A DNA stretch of 31,957 bases from Rhodocollybia butyracea (GCA_015501585.1 JADNRY010000674.1:1-31957); one strand, 5' to 3'. Positions 1 to 11,353 are shown, counted from the stretch's first letter. Numbers and translations: made by a program. The notes: generated from the letters alone by a model not told the origin.

Positions 1-41
1 GAGTCCTGAGACTGAAATAAGCCCACTTTCTTCCATCCATA

Positions 42-1828
42 ATGATGAATGTCCTGCTCGTTAGTGGCGTTGCAGTACTCGCTGTTCTCACAGGTTGTAC
101 TGGCAGTAGCATGCCGCCTCAAGCTGTCGTGGGTTTGATTTTTTTTTTTTGCATCTCCCGTATTCACACCTAATTCTGTCATTGCAGTTGATCGAACCTC
201 GTTCGTTCGCTGTAATGGGGCCCAACGCAGACTTCCGAACCGATTCTTTCAATATGTTGTTCAATCCAACCAACTCCACACCACCAATATTCCAGGTGTT
301 CGATGAAAGGTTCCTGAGCATACTTGGGCCGAACGCAACAATCCGGGAAATTGCGTCTAATGCGACTTTTGCTTTTGCACATGAAGCTCCCATATATAAC
401 GAACCACCGACGAGCTGTTCTTTGCCTCAAATGATGGAGGTCAGTGATGCGATTTCAAGTGTCAGAAGCGATTGATAGCAAGGTTGAATTTAGGGCCACT
501 CGAATGAGTTCACTCACTCAAAGCAATGTAATAAGTAAAATTAGTATAAAGAAGGTCGAAGCGGCTTTAGCCGCTAATCCTACGGGCCCAGTAAATGTTC
601 CTATAACTCAAGTAAGTTCGCGCAGGCTTTCATTTATATACATATATGTTCTGATGAATTCATAAACAGCTGAATCTCTCAGATAGTATACAGGTTTGAT
701 ACCCCGTTCTGTGTGTTCAACTTGGATATTCACTGACCTATGATCGGTATCAGATGACGAATGGAGTGCGTTCGAAATCTTCTAGTCCTGCATACTGGAC
801 ATATACTGATGTTGCTAGTAGGGAACCGGACCCTACAAATCATCTCTCCTGCTCATTACCTCAGGACGTGGCCCCCTGCCACCATCCATTGCCCTTGTCA
901 ATACCTTGCCTCCATATAATGTCACCGTACTGCTGGATAACTACTATGGTCGACAATTCGCATCGCTCAACGATATCAAAATCCATCCTACGAACGGGAA
1001 ATTCTTTTTTACAGATGTCGAGTTTGTACCTTTTCTCCCTCAAGGACAGATCTCATGTCATTTCTAATTTAGTTATGGGTTTCTCAATGTCTTCCGCCCG
1101 GCTCCCCTTATACCATTCCAGGTCTATCGATTTGACCCTGATACCAGCTCTGTACGGGTCGTAGCTGATGGTTTCAATAAACCCAATGGGATAGCAATCA
1201 CTCCAGATGGAAAGACAGCCTATGTGTGAGTGTGTCCGTCTTGGCAAGAACTAGGCATAGAGTAACGGTACTTTTATCAAAAATTCTAGATCTGATACTG
1301 GGTCCTCTGGCGGATTTCTTGGAAACAATCTTACACTCCAGCGACTATGTGCGTACAACATCTTCCCCATTTTTTTTTTTCCATCGATGAATGTTTTCGT
1401 ATTTTGCAGTTACGCCTTCGATATAGACCCAGATACTGATGTTTTCAAGAACCGACGAGTGGTAGCGTATGCGGATGCGGGGGTACCAGGTAAGCTAGTT
1501 GTTAGGGATTCCAACCTTGCAGATAACTGCATTGTTGTTATCCAGACGGCATTCAGCAAGATAGTGATGGAATATCTATTCAGGTTGTGCTGATGGTACT
1601 CAGGTAAAAACCTACAGCTCTGATTGAGGAATCCTCTTATAATTGATGTCATAGGTTTGGGCTCCCGATGGGACACTACTCGGGAAATTCTTCGTGGTAT
1701 GAGTTCTGCAGAGATGATATTTTGCCGGCGAGGATAAGAACGGGAATGGCCGTCTAGTCATTTTGGCTGAGACCAAAATGTATCTTGCCAACATCGCTGC
1801 GAAAAGCATCAATCTCAGTGGTCCTTGA
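42..1828 (+). CDS. Secreted lactonohydrolase / SMP-30-gluconolactonase-like protein, with frameshifts
   Basis: Fungal lactonohydrolases are calcium-dependent six-bladed beta-propellers that hydrolyse sugar or aldonate lactones. I infer ten exons: 42-128, 188-439, 494-611, 754-765, 822-1021, 1073-1225, 1290-1352, 1410-1489, 1546-1603 and 1655-1828, giving about 399 aa. The N-terminus is a hydrophobic signal peptide (MMNVLLVSGVAVLAVLTG). Family motifs in order are FAHEAPIYN, SGRGPLPPS, LLDNYYGRQF, FFTDV-DYGFL, FRPAP, VYRFDPDT, NGIAITPDGKTAYVSDTG, YAFDID and ILAETKMY. The reading frame breaks near 400, 506, 1571 and 1699 (one base missing each) and near 1722 (one extra T). Correcting these gives exactly 400 codons. 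Four of the five are explained by a homopolymer base, so the gene may be intact in the organism; a young pseudogene is the alternative. It converges on RRP43. Confidence 0.8.
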
Positions 1829-2217
1829 TACATATATAGGCTTTGAACATATTCCTTATCCTATGACACCAGTGAGGCCGACGGCCGACACCGCGAGTAT
1901 TATGAATCTCTTTCAAAATAAAAGTATCTTATTGGGAATCCACCTGCGCATATGCAGATATCCATTGCAACGTGCTTGCGGTGACTGTTCGGCGGAAATT
2001 ACTATGTTTAAAGACGTCCCTTCCGCTTCCGATACACGCTGAGATTCCCAAAAGTTTTTTCATCTATATCATTATGCCCTAAACCTTGTTATACTCGTGG
2101 ATCTAGACAAGTACACGTTTGCAGTCGTCCAGATAATGCGTTACCTCAGATCTCGAAAAATCAAGAGCATGAATGGGTGTTTCGCAGGGTGGACCTGTAT
2201 CGGAAGACGGTAACAAG
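1829..2217. other. Intergenic, convergent 3' ends
   Basis: This 389-bp stretch lies between the stop codons of the lactonohydrolase-like gene (+) and RRP43 (-). It should hold both 3' UTRs and polyadenylation signals. I see no conserved coding exon, repeat or RNA gene in it. Confidence 0.6.
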
Positions 2218-3409
2218 TTACAGATTATGCACCTTTTGCATTAGAATGGTATGGCGTCTCTTCGCAAAGGTGATACACTGGTCTAGTGTATATGCCTGGC
2301 GATTGTCCGTGACATGATCTTCCATCCCAAATCTCTCCACGCCATTTCCGAGTTGGAAAACCGATAGAATGCGAGCATGAGAATCAAGTACGACAGAGAT
2401 GGTCGTATCAAGCAGAGGTTCTTCGAAAGCGGTTGGATCTGGTAACAGATGCGATCTAAAAGGGAGATATTAACCTCTCAGTTATGAACGGGGGAAATGA
2501 GAACGATCAACCGATATTGTTGACGGAGTACTAACCCAGAAAATACGCCGAAGGAAAACGCCATGGGAAGTTCTTCTATTACCAGTTTATGAGCGGGTTT
2601 CGATGAATCTGAGCCCAGGCGGGTACAAATCGTGCGATTAAGCTCGAGGTCAAACTCCGCATGAGGCAAAGATACTGAAGAGATATTTAGATACTGCGGC
2701 AAATCACCAAATATAATTCACCGTTTCTCAAGGCACAGACCATTGCCAGAAGAGCGGCGTCAAAGACGTTTCCATCATAGTTGATGACTGTAGCGTCAAC
2801 ATAAAGAGCCCACGCAGATTTTCCAGGATATATAGAAAGAGACGACAGCGGGACCATGCCATTCCCTATCAGAACTGCGTACAATCTTTCGGAGAGCACC
2901 TGAGCCTCTTCAGCAGGTGGCCAGGTTTAAATTTTGGAGAACACAAAGCGGGTAGATCGATGTTGGGAACTGGGATAAATTTTTGATTTTTATTCGGAGT
3001 GTGATAAGACCCATAAGGAAATTTACCAATAAATCCTTCATCCGGGTTATCTAGTTCTGGTTCACATAATTCTGCTTTTATTCCACACACGACAGTCGTG
3101 TTTCCTATGCGAACTAGGGAAGATCCGTTTGCCGTCGATATTGAGCCTGTTCGTGAACGACAACAAGCAAACACTGACTTTAGAGTTCCAGAAAAGCATG
3201 AAATAACTGATTCCCACCGACATTGAGCTCTACATTTCTCCAGCTAGTTGAGCCTTCGTCGTCTACAGACGATCTTCCATCTGGCCTGACTTTTCTTCGA
3301 GAAAGCGTTCTAAATAAATTCGAGGATGTAGGCGTTGAAATGTTGCGGCTTTCAAGGATTCAGCTTCTGCAGTAGATGGAGGATTCGATGATGTTGAAGA
3401 TGAAGCCAT
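2218..3409 (-). CDS. RRP43: Exosome complex subunit RRP43 (RNase PH fold)
   Basis: RRP43 (EXOSC8 in animals) is one of six RNase PH-like ring subunits of the RNA exosome, which processes and degrades RNA in nucleus and cytoplasm. Exons on the minus strand are 3218-3409, 3027-3146, 2722-2969, 2536-2674 and 2218-2455, giving 312 aa. Family blocks are [69 protein letters not shown] and [20 protein letters not shown]. All four introns (47-80 bp) are GT-AG with conserved phases. Two single-base deletions break the frame, in a T run at 3291-3294 and at ggcc 2919-2922. Adding one base at each gives an exact open frame (937+2=939 nt). Metazoan and yeast RRP43 lack RNase catalytic residues, so a structural role is likely here. 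Confidence 0.9.
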
Positions 3410-3739
3410 GAACGTTGCAAGTTGAAAACTTAACGGGTTTACGGCCCGGGCCTTCCTCCAAGGAAATCTTTCGGAACTCTAAATAATGAAGTGTAGCGTA
3501 CACAGTGTTCGAGAATGTCGAATATGCGAGAAACTAAATATAGAGAACAATAAAAAAAATAACTGCAACAGAAATATTTCAATACACTTTCCACCATGTA
3601 TATGTTCTGGTGTTGATGACCTGTCCTACTTAAAAATTTCATCTCGCTTCGGCCTCCATCTTTTATTTCCAGTGGTACGGTGTATCCCTTAGTTTGTATG
3701 GAATGGATGCAGGATCCGAGGAAAAACTTGGGCAATTAT
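3410..3739. promoter_or_regulatory. RRP43 upstream region and aconitase 3' flank
   Basis: Both neighbours are on the minus strand. These 330 bp should contain the RRP43 promoter and the aconitase 3' UTR and terminator. There is an A-rich patch around 3540-3560. I see no clear TATA box or coding potential. Confidence 0.5.
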
Positions 3740-6615
3740 CTATTGGCCCTTGGCTTTAGCAGCCATCTGTATCTGCCGTGTAAGCAAATACCTTGTAGAT
3801 CAAGAACAAGGACAACTGACCAAGTTAAGAGCAGAGCCAGCCTTGAACCAAGCGATTTGACCCTCATTGAAAGAGTGGGCCAGAGGAAGCTCCTCCTTGG
3901 AACCATCTTCATGTTTCAAAGCCAAGGTCAGGTTCTTGCCGGGAGCGAAAGACTCGAGACCAAGGATATCCACACGGTCAGAGGGCTTGACCTTCTCGTA
4001 GTCCTCGGCGTTAACAAAGGTCAATGCGAGCATTCCTTGTTTCTTCAAGTTGGTCTCATGGATACGAGCGAACGACCTGACAATGATAGCCAAGCCACCA
4101 AGGAATCGGGGTTCGAGAGCAGCGTGCTCACGAGATGAACCTTCACCGTAGTTGTGGTCACCGATAACAACCCATTTGATACCCTTGTCACGGTAGTATG
4201 CAGCAGTCTGTGGAACACCCCCGTATTCGCCAGTGATCTGATTCTTGACCTTGTTTGCCTCGCTGTTCTCAGCGTTGATAGCGCCAATCAAGCAGTTTTC
4301 TGGATAACAAGAATGAGTAAAGAAGTCAAGAAAATAAATAATTTTGCTGACGAGAGATGTTTTCTAGATGTCCACGGTATTTAAGCCAAGGGCCACCAGC
4401 AGAGATGTGATCAGTTGCTACAATGCGAATCAGTATTGCAGACCAAGAGGAAGTAAGGAAGAGTAAACTCACTGCACTTGCCCGCAACCTTGATAAGAAC
4501 GGGGAGATCGGTAGGAGTCTTTCCATCCCAAGGTGCAAAAGGTTTCAACAATTGGAGACGGTCGCTCTTAGGGTCAACAGCTACGGACACGCTACTACGG
4601 TCGGCAGGAGGAGGTTGAAAAGTGTCTTGACCTGGGTCGTAGCCGAGAGGGGGGAGTTCATTGCCATTGGGTTCGGAGAACTTGAACGGTTTGCCATCAG
4701 AGCCGACGAGAGAGTCGGTTACTGGGTTAAAGGTGAGCGATCCACCAAATGCCATAGCAGTGACGATATCAGGGGATGCAACGAATGCGTGAGTAGCGGG
4801 GTTGGCGTCATTACGGCCGGTGAAGTTACGGTTGTAGGAGGTGATGACTGAAGAGCAATGAAAAACGGATACAGTCGTAAACGGAAAAAAATACATACTA
4901 GAGTTGGCCTCGCCCTTCTTAACATCCTGTCTGTCCCATTGTCCGATACAGGGTCCACATGCGTTGGCCAAGACGAGACCACCAACACTTTCAAAAGCAC
5001 CAATCTGACCATCACGTTCGATGGTAGCCCTAACCTGCTCAGAACCAGGGGTGATAGTGAACTTGCTCTTCACGTCTAAGCCGTGCTCAGCGGCTTCTTT
5101 GGCGATGGAAGCAGAGCGAGACATGTCCTCGTAAGAAGAGTTGGTGCAAGATCCGATGAGAGCGACTTTAAGTTCTTCAGGCCAGTTGTTCTTCTTGACT
5201 TCCTCTGCAAACTTGGAAAGCGGAGTGGCAAGATCGGGGGTAAAAGGACCGTTAATGTGAGGCTCGAGTTCCGAAAGGTTCTATGACATATGTGCAGGTA
5301 AGAGAGGGCGTAAGTAAGGGACTCAAAAAAAAAGACGTACGATCTCAATGTGCTGGTCGTATTCCGCGCCTTCATCAGCCTTCAAATTGTGCGAGAACTG
5401 CTGTGCGTAATTGGCGATGTCACCACGCTTGGTGGCATTCAAGTAGTCGGCCATACGGCGGTTGAAAGGGAACATTGACGTAGTAGCACCAATTTCTGCA
5501 CCCATGTTACAGATGGTAGCCATACCTGTGCAAGAAAGCGATTCGACACCAGGACCCTTGTATTCGACGATGGCACCAGTTCCACCCTTTACAGTAAGAA
5601 TACCGGCAACTTTGAGAATGACATCTGCATAGAATGATAAATGAAAAGCAATAAGAAACAAAGACTAAACGCACCCTTGGGAGTAGTCCAACCGCCAATT
5701 TTGCCTGTCAGGTTGACACCGATAACTTTCGGGCACTTAAGTTCCCAAGGAATACCAGCCATTACATCGACCGCATCGGCACCACCAACACCACAAGCAA
5801 CCATACCAAGACCGCCGGCATTGGGAGTATGCGAGTCAGTACCGATCATCATACCTCCAGGGAATGCGTAGTTTTCGAGGATAATCTGATGGATGATACC
5901 TGAACCAGGTTTCCAGAAGCCGAGACCATACTGGGAACAACAAGCTGGTGAGAATTAAACAGCAGGTGAAAAGACAATTTACCTTGGCGGTTCCCGTAGC
6001 CAAAAAGTCGTAAACTTCCTTGTTAATGTCGATAGCCCTAGCTAGATCCTTGACACCTCCAACTTGGGCCTCAATCAAGTGGTCACAGTGGATAGTAGTT
6101 GGGACCGCAGCAGTATCCATTCCGGCAGACATGAATTGCAGGAGAGCCATCTAATATCACATAAGAAGCATGTCCTGATACAAAAGTGGATAAAAATACC
6201 TGAGCCGTAGCATCCTGGCATGCAACACGCTTAAATCCAATACTTTAGATACTTTCCTATATTCATCCCAGAGAGAGACGTACATCAGGTCTAAGCTTCA
6301 AGTAACTGACTCCTCGCTCGATGTCTTGACCATGTGCGTCATCGAGATGGCCATAAACAATCTTTTCTGCCAGTGACAACGGACGATTGAGTCTGTTGAT
6401 GAACGGAGCTTTAGAGACGAAAATAAGACATAGATAGATATTTACCTGTCGCGCACGATGGCAAGGTTGTCTTCAATCCGCTGGTAGTTGATATACGCGC
6501 CTTTTTCAAGTAGCGACATCGGAACTTTGGTGTCCCCAATTCTGGGTGCAGCAGTGGCCATTCCGGCAGCCATCCGCCGCAGGGCATTCGCGGTACGATG
6601 AGAGAGGTTGAACAT
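3740..6615 (-). CDS. ACO1: Mitochondrial aconitate hydratase (aconitase)
   Basis: Converts citrate to isocitrate through cis-aconitate in the TCA cycle in the mitochondrial matrix, using a [4Fe-4S] cluster. Eleven exons: 6446-6615, 6284-6392, 6200-6229, 5983-6150, 5675-5930, 5341-5624, 4899-5280, 4473-4847, 4352-4417, 3821-4299 and 3740-3766. The spliced length is 2,346 nt, or 781 aa, the normal family size, with no frameshift. The N-terminus ([15 protein letters not shown]) looks like a matrix presequence. Signature motifs are [12 protein letters not shown], the first cluster Cys in LIGSCTNSS, the Cys pair in [41 protein letters not shown] and GSALNLM. Exon 3 is only 30 nt. The last exon codes for 8 residues and the stop. 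Introns are 49-60 bp, all GT-AG. Confidence 0.97.
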
Positions 6616-7183
6616 CGTCAAAGACGACGAGCACGAAGAAAAAAAGTTGAAGATGGAAGTTTTGTGTTAACGATGTTCCGGTCTCTTCCTGCTCGTTTTA
6701 TGTAAGTTTAGTAGCATGTGAATCTAGCCAATCAGAGCTTTGAGATAACACGTCTCAATTAACCGGCCGCTCAAATACCGCAAACTGCGAGCATACACGG
6801 CCGATAATCCGAGTAATAACTCCAATAATACTACTTACATTCTGCTGTGCCCCCTACTAGATACCGGCCCTACGACGTGATTTCCTCGATAATCGCTCCT
6901 CACTTTTCTCGGACAATTACCTGGAACGGTTCATCTTTCATTGGACTCCGGATATCCCTACAGCCAAGTAAGTATATTCATGAGGTCAGTGTATGTCGGA
7001 GAAGCTTTGCTGAGAGCGGTTCAGAGGGTTCAGTGGGCCAGCGGACATGTTTTTGTATTGCTCCCGCGGCGCGCTACGGTCTAGGGGAGTCTATTCGCGG
7101 TTTGAGCTCGTAGCGGCTGTTCCCCAGTGGTACTTCCCCCTACGGCGGAGCCGAGTACAAATCTATATACTTATTCTATGTAT
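6616..7183. promoter_or_regulatory. Aconitase upstream region and MED8 3' flank
   Basis: A 568-bp gap between the aconitase start (read leftward) and the MED8 stop, both minus strand. It should contain the aconitase promoter. I see no TATA box that I trust, no conserved exon and no RNA gene. A plus-strand open frame at 6847-7113 shows no family similarity. Confidence 0.5.
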
Positions 7184-8035
7184 CTAACCCATATCCGTGT
7201 CTCCGCCAGTTGGCTCTGGCACGAGATGACCTTCCACCTCGTCTTCATCGCTACTTCCACCTTCTCCGTCAGACTCTGCACCTTCTTCTGCAGGCATAGG
7301 ATGTCTACGAGCCGAATCCCAATCCAACTCTTCTGGTTCTTCTACCTCTACAGCCACTCTCGCTTTCCAGTCAAACTTGTCTCTGAGAAGCATAACCGCA
7401 CGTACAGCACGATCAGCGCGCCGGTCATGGTCAGCACGAATTTGTTCGCATTCCTGCAGCACATCTTCGTATTCTGGCTTTCGATGCGCTAGATGAGCAG
7501 CTGCAAAACTTGAACCGAATGCGGAAGTGCCCAGTTGTGGCGGCGGAGGTGGAATTGGTGCGCCATTAAGCACACCGAGCGATCCACGCGTTACCATGTG
7601 TTCTGACAACCGTCGCACAGTCTCGTTTTCCATGTTTAGCACATCGGTAGTTTGTTGATTCCTGAGCAGAGGTATAATCTCCGTGTCTAGTTGGGCATCG
7701 GTAACGGACATAAGAGGATGTAGTGCAAGTTTCTCGAAAAGATTAGACGAGGGAGCACTTCCGGAACCATTAACGCGTGTACCGTTTGCCGAGGGAACTG
7801 GTGTTGTGAGTGAAGATGAAAAGTTATGCGTTTGGGACAGTAGAAGATTATATTTCGACAGTATATCTGGCCAAGATGATATCGCTACAGGATGATAGTC
7901 AATAGTCATCTGGAGGGCTTTGATAGATTCGATAATCTGATTTGCTTTGAACCGTAGATTTTGTAGTTCCGCGCTTTCAAAGGAGGAGCGCGGGACATCG
8001 ATATTAAATGCAGACATGGTCAAAATTGCAGTCAA
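7184..8035 (-). CDS. MED8: Mediator complex subunit 8
   Basis: MED8 is a head-module subunit of Mediator, the coactivator bridging transcription factors and RNA polymerase II. A single uninterrupted exon encodes 283 aa. A second Met at residue 7 (MSAFN, 8017) could be the true start. The N-terminal half carries the recognisable fungal MED8 helical region (LRFKANQIIESIKALQ, then ISSWPDILSKYNLLLSQTHNFSSSL). The middle has a Pro run in APIPPPPPQLG. The C-terminal half is a charged coiled region (YEDVLQECEQIRADHDRRADRAVR) and an acidic tail (EEGAESDGEGGSSDEDEVEG). It is intronless, unlike most neighbours, and its frame is clean. It shares a 141-bp divergent promoter with the HMG-box gene. Confidence 0.85.
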   Translation of the reverse strand: MTAILTMSAFNIDVPRSSFESAELQNLRFKANQIIESIKALQMTIDYHPVAISSWPDILSKYNLLLSQTHNFSSSLTTPVPSANGTRVNGSGSAPSSNLFEKLALHPLMSVTDAQLDTEIIPLLRNQQTTDVLNMENETVRRLSEHMVTRGSLGVLNGAPIPPPPPQLGTSAFGSSFAAAHLAHRKPEYEDVLQECEQIRADHDRRADRAVRAVMLLRDKFDWKARVAVEVEEPEELDWDSARRHPMPAEEGAESDGEGGSSDEDEVEGHLVPEPTGGDTDMG

Positions 8036-8176
8036 ACCTATGGTAGTATGGAAACAAGCGCCAGCTGTTTAACACTAGCGCCAACGCCAAACAGCTGCAA
8101 ACTCAACAGACTAGTTCAAATCATCAAACGCGGTCTCTCAACTTTTTCGTCATTATCGCCCGCTAGTCTTACACGC
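8036..8176. promoter_or_regulatory. Bidirectional promoter, MED8 / HMG-box gene
   Basis: Only 141 bp separate the divergent start codons of MED8 (-) and the HMG-box gene (+), so both promoters and both 5' UTRs must fit or overlap here. There is no TATA box. The motif cagctgttt / aacagctg occurs twice (near 8060 and 8090), a candidate E-box-like pair. Confidence 0.55.
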
Positions 8177-9263
8177 ATGCTGTCCATTCTCGTCTCTAGA
8201 TCAGCACTTCGCACTGCTGGTGGTGCCCTTGCGCGTCCTTCGGCATTTTCTGGACTCTCGCGTGCAACGGCGTTATCTTTTCGTACCTTCCTGACCTCGG
8301 CACCAGCTCAACTGGCGGCGAAAGCAGCGACGAAAACAGCGACGACGAAAGCGACCACAAAGTCTAAGAAGAAAGAAACAACGAAAGCCAAACCCAAGGC
8401 TAGCACTGCTCGCGCGACGAAAAAACCCGCTGCAAAGGGAAAATCCACAGCTTCTGCTAAAGAACCCGTCAAGTCCAAGTGTACGTATCTGGTCGCGTTA
8501 TATTCCTGCTACGGAATTTTTCACTGTAATTCCAAATGTCTATATGCTGAGACCTTGACTACGTAGTCGACCGCAAATTATTGTCGCCTCCTAGGAAGCA
8601 TGCCACGACCTCTTATTCGGCGTTCTTGACCAACAATTGGGACAAGGACCCAGGCACGACCTTTGTGGATAAAATGGCAGCTGCTAGCAAGACGTGGAAT
8701 GGCATGTCGGAGGCTGAAAAACAAGTGCGTTACTTTGAATCATCCTAGCCATCTCCCCCTTTAATTTTCAATGTCCAGCCGTACGTAGACATTGCCAAGA
8801 ATAACATCGAAACGTATGAAAAGGAATACACCGCGTGGTTCGTGGCCCTTCCTAAAGGATACTTGCACGAGGTCAACACCAGGAGAAAGTCAAAGAATCA
8901 GCACCCTCTGCGCAAACCAAAGAGCTTGAGATTACCTCCTGCGCTGGCTACATGAAGTAAGTAGATCACTCAAAAGCGTCTTCGTGCACTGAACAATATG
9001 ATTTCCAGTTTCCATCGCGAAAACTTCAAGGCTCACCCCGAGATGTCAGTCGCCGAAGCCGCAAAGCAATCTGGTGAAAGGTGGAGAGCCTTGTCACAAG
9101 AAGAGAGAGATGTAATATATTATTCATGTTCCCGACGTGCTTTCAGCCTTACTAATGTTCGCTCCAGGCATACAACCAAAGAGCTCGTCAGTTACGAAGC
9201 GACTTCATCAAAGCTCACCCTGATGCTTCGAAAATCTTTGAGGTCAATAGAGCCAAGAAGTGA
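8177..9263 (+). CDS. Two-HMG-box protein, probably mitochondrial nucleoid (ABF2/TFAM-like)
   Basis: Five exons (8177-8480, 8567-8724, 8779-8956, 9009-9111, 9168-9263) encode about 279 aa. Residues 1-45 look like a mitochondrial presequence (MLSILVSRSALRTAGGALAR). A Lys/Ala/Thr-rich linker follows. HMG box 1 includes SYSAFLTNNWDKD and WNGMSEAEKQPYVDIAKNN. HMG box 2 includes GYMNFHRENFKAHP, ERWRALSQEERDAYNQRA and ends in VNRAKK. Tandem HMG boxes behind a presequence match the ABF2/TFAM class, which bends and packages mitochondrial DNA; I infer that role from architecture. One base is missing near cctaaagg (8851-8858), because the linker between the boxes reads VKESAPSAQTKELEITS only in the shifted frame. 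Correction gives 840 nt exactly. Confidence 0.82.
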
Positions 9264-9798
9264 TTGACTCAAGTCAGTGAGAGTCGGCATGTTGCTGTAG
9301 TCGTCCCTATCGTTCTTTACATAATTTGAACAACCATACGTCCGCTGGTCTACTTTACATTTCCGTGTTCTTTTAACGAGTTTATTATCCCTACCTCCTC
9401 AGATTATATTCAACTTCGACATAGGATCTGTGATATCGAATATGTGTATGTTTATTCCTTTTACAGCTTCATATATCACTTTTCACTACTCACTTCGTAT
9501 TCAATTGAGTAGAACCTGAAAAGTGGATAAGACTCTGTTGTTCGAGACCGATGAACGAACCTAACTTTCAGTCACCGGCCCCAATCTTGCCCCAGTCGCT
9601 CAGACATTGAACAACTGATCATCGACGTTTTTACCTATAGGATGTCCATGTTCTGTTCCAGTCTTCTTATGAATTAGTGCTTTAGCGCCGATTCAGCCGA
9701 AATTGGTCTCTAGAAAAAAATTCAATTTGAGACGCATTAATCTCCACTTCCGGATGGCAAATTGATTATCCTCTCGTGAATCACACCTACTTCCTGCA
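9264..9798. other. Intergenic, no gene seen
   Basis: This stretch holds the 3' flank of the HMG-box gene and the 3' side of a possible minus-strand ORF. It is AT-rich and has no convincing exon, repeat or RNA gene. Confidence 0.5.
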
Positions 9799-10086
9799 TC
9801 AGAACCTCTGCAGTAATGCCTCCATCTCTAGTCTCGCGCGACAGAATTCTCGAGAGTGAAGAAAATTGTTCTGGAGCATCCTTGCCTCTTCATCTAGGTC
9901 ATCTATTGGTTGATTGATGGGAGAGCCTCCTGGAGTCTTTGCCTTGGCCCAGCTTGGCCCCCATTTATCGCATTGGACGTGGACCGACAAGTGAAATTGA
10001 GAACAATCGTCGATAATTTTTAACTAGGGTACTCAATTCTCGCCTTGAAACTCACGAGCAAATGCCAGCATGGTGACAAGCATCGG
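9799..10086 (-). CDS. Hypothetical protein, 3' exon of a possible minus-strand gene
   Basis: I do not recognise this protein. The last exon is open from about 10024 (after a possible tag acceptor) to the stop at 9799. It reads through HVQCDKWGPSWAKAKTPGG and DDLDEEARMLQNNFLHSREF to EMEALLQRF. The composition (W, C, regular charged and hydrophobic residues) looks coding. A canonical donor (gtgagt, reverse strand) lies at about 10053-10058, behind candidate starts at 10071-10086, but I could not find a phase that joins the two cleanly. A short complete ORF from a Met at 9990 (63 aa) is the fallback model. The gene may continue further upstream. Confidence 0.4.
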
Positions 10087-10758
10087 CCTTGGACATGACA
10101 TTGCCTTTGCACCGTATTTACTATTGTCGCCAGCACTGTTCTGGCTCAAAGATCTATGTGATATCACCCTTGGCAGAAGAAGTGATACTTATCAACTCAC
10201 GACTGATTGGCAGGGATTCGAGTCGGTAGATCATAGTTCTTATCATTCTTGCCCTTATTTTAATTTCAGGCTACATGCGTTGAGGCCAGGCCTAAATAGA
10301 AGCAGCATCCCTGTAGCCTGCAGCTGGCGAGCAATATTCTAGACGCAATATCATAACGTGTGGGATTGCATCATAGAACAGCATGGAACCCTACTAATAC
10401 CAGTTGATCCTTCCTTCAACCTTCCTGAGGTTGTTCCGTTTTTCCGGGATGCATAATGCACTAGTGAAACACCTTGAAACGCCTATAGTCGGAATCCGAA
10501 TAGTATCCAGTGGCGCGCATATATATAAAGTTAGGCCCTGTTGGGCCCCGGCTACTCCTTAAACCTGGCTCGTTCTTTCTAGATTTATTATTTCAAATAC
10601 CTGAGCACAGTTATGTATAAATATACCCACCGTTCTTGATTCTTCCCTCCACAAACTGCCGGTCAGTTACTTGTGTTCACTCATCCCATCCTTTGCTGGT
10701 CAAAAAGAAGCTTCCCATTGTCATATCTTTTGCCTTCCCCGTTCCCAGACACTCTACA
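10087..10758. promoter_or_regulatory. Upstream region of the small secreted protein gene, with TATA boxes
   Basis: TATAAATATA at 10616-10625 lies about 135 bp before the ATG at 10759 and is followed by a pyrimidine-rich stretch, a plausible core promoter. A second TATATATAAA is near 10520. The rest of the interval shows no gene. A plus-strand open frame at 10070-10342 has no coding character. Confidence 0.5.
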
Positions 10759-11353
10759 ATGCACTTCCCACTCTCACTTTGCCTTATCGCTATCGTTGTT
10801 TCTGCCGTATTTGCAGCCCCACCTGCCCTTTCCAAAAGAATACTAAGAGTGAGTAGATCATAACGAATTTTTTCCGTCGTCTTGAATGCCTATCCCTATT
10901 TCTCTAGCCATCAGTAACAATTCATCCCACTGTTGACTACGAGTATCATGATCCCAGCGACATAGGGCTAAAACCTGTCACAGATGAGAAGACAGTAGAG
11001 GCGATCCACGCTGCAACACAAGAGCTGCTGCAGGAGGCCGTCCCCCGTTTATCCATCAAAGGCCGCGTCACAATGGTCCCCACCTATACCAAGAGTCCTC
11101 ATGAGTATGAGAATGGTTTCATCGAATTTTTAGTCCATTTCGAGCTGAAGACGACAATGTGTGGGGAACAAGGTTATTGTGTGGTTAAAATGTCATCGGA
11201 TGGACAACACGGTGCTGTATGGGCCTCTGATAAGCATGGAGCTGGATCTGAGGGAAAGCCAATCTGGCAGAAAGTCTGTGCTGTGTCTTTGTCTGCTGGT
11301 TTTTTGTGACTCATTCATCCACGCTATCGCAGGGCAAAGTTCCGAAAGAGTAA
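10759..11353 (+). CDS. Small secreted protein of unknown function
   Basis: Three exons (10759-10848, 10908-11273, 11333-11353) encode 158 aa. Splice phases are consistent and the last exon gives only GKVPKE and the stop. A clear signal peptide (MHFPLSLCLIAIVVSAVFAA) is followed by SKR, a possible Kex2 site after residue 27. The mature part contains DYEYHDPSDIGLKPV, a helical DEKTVEAIHAATQELLQEAV segment, two cysteines in MCGEQGYCVV and a polar tail. I recognise no family. Size, secretion signal and low Cys number fit a fungal small secreted protein. The frame is intact. Confidence 0.7.

Noticed and set aside
1690..1705. A 15-bp intron gtatgagttctgcag to explain the lactonohydrolase frame
   Set aside because: It is too short to be spliced; a missing G plus an extra T explains the frame with family-like residues.
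4423..5079. Plus-strand open frames across the aconitase gene
   Set aside because: They are antisense to highly conserved aconitase exons and show no family similarity.
7127..7492. Plus-strand frame opposite MED8
   Set aside because: It mirrors MED8 codons on the other strand and has no independent start context or similarity.
10201..10230. tRNA-like B-box (ggattcgagtcgg)
   Set aside because: The G at the position before TTC is not matched, and no acceptor stem, A-box or anticodon arm could be drawn.
10070..10342. Plus-strand 90-codon frame
   Set aside because: It has no signal, domain or splice context and overlaps the candidate minus-strand gene.
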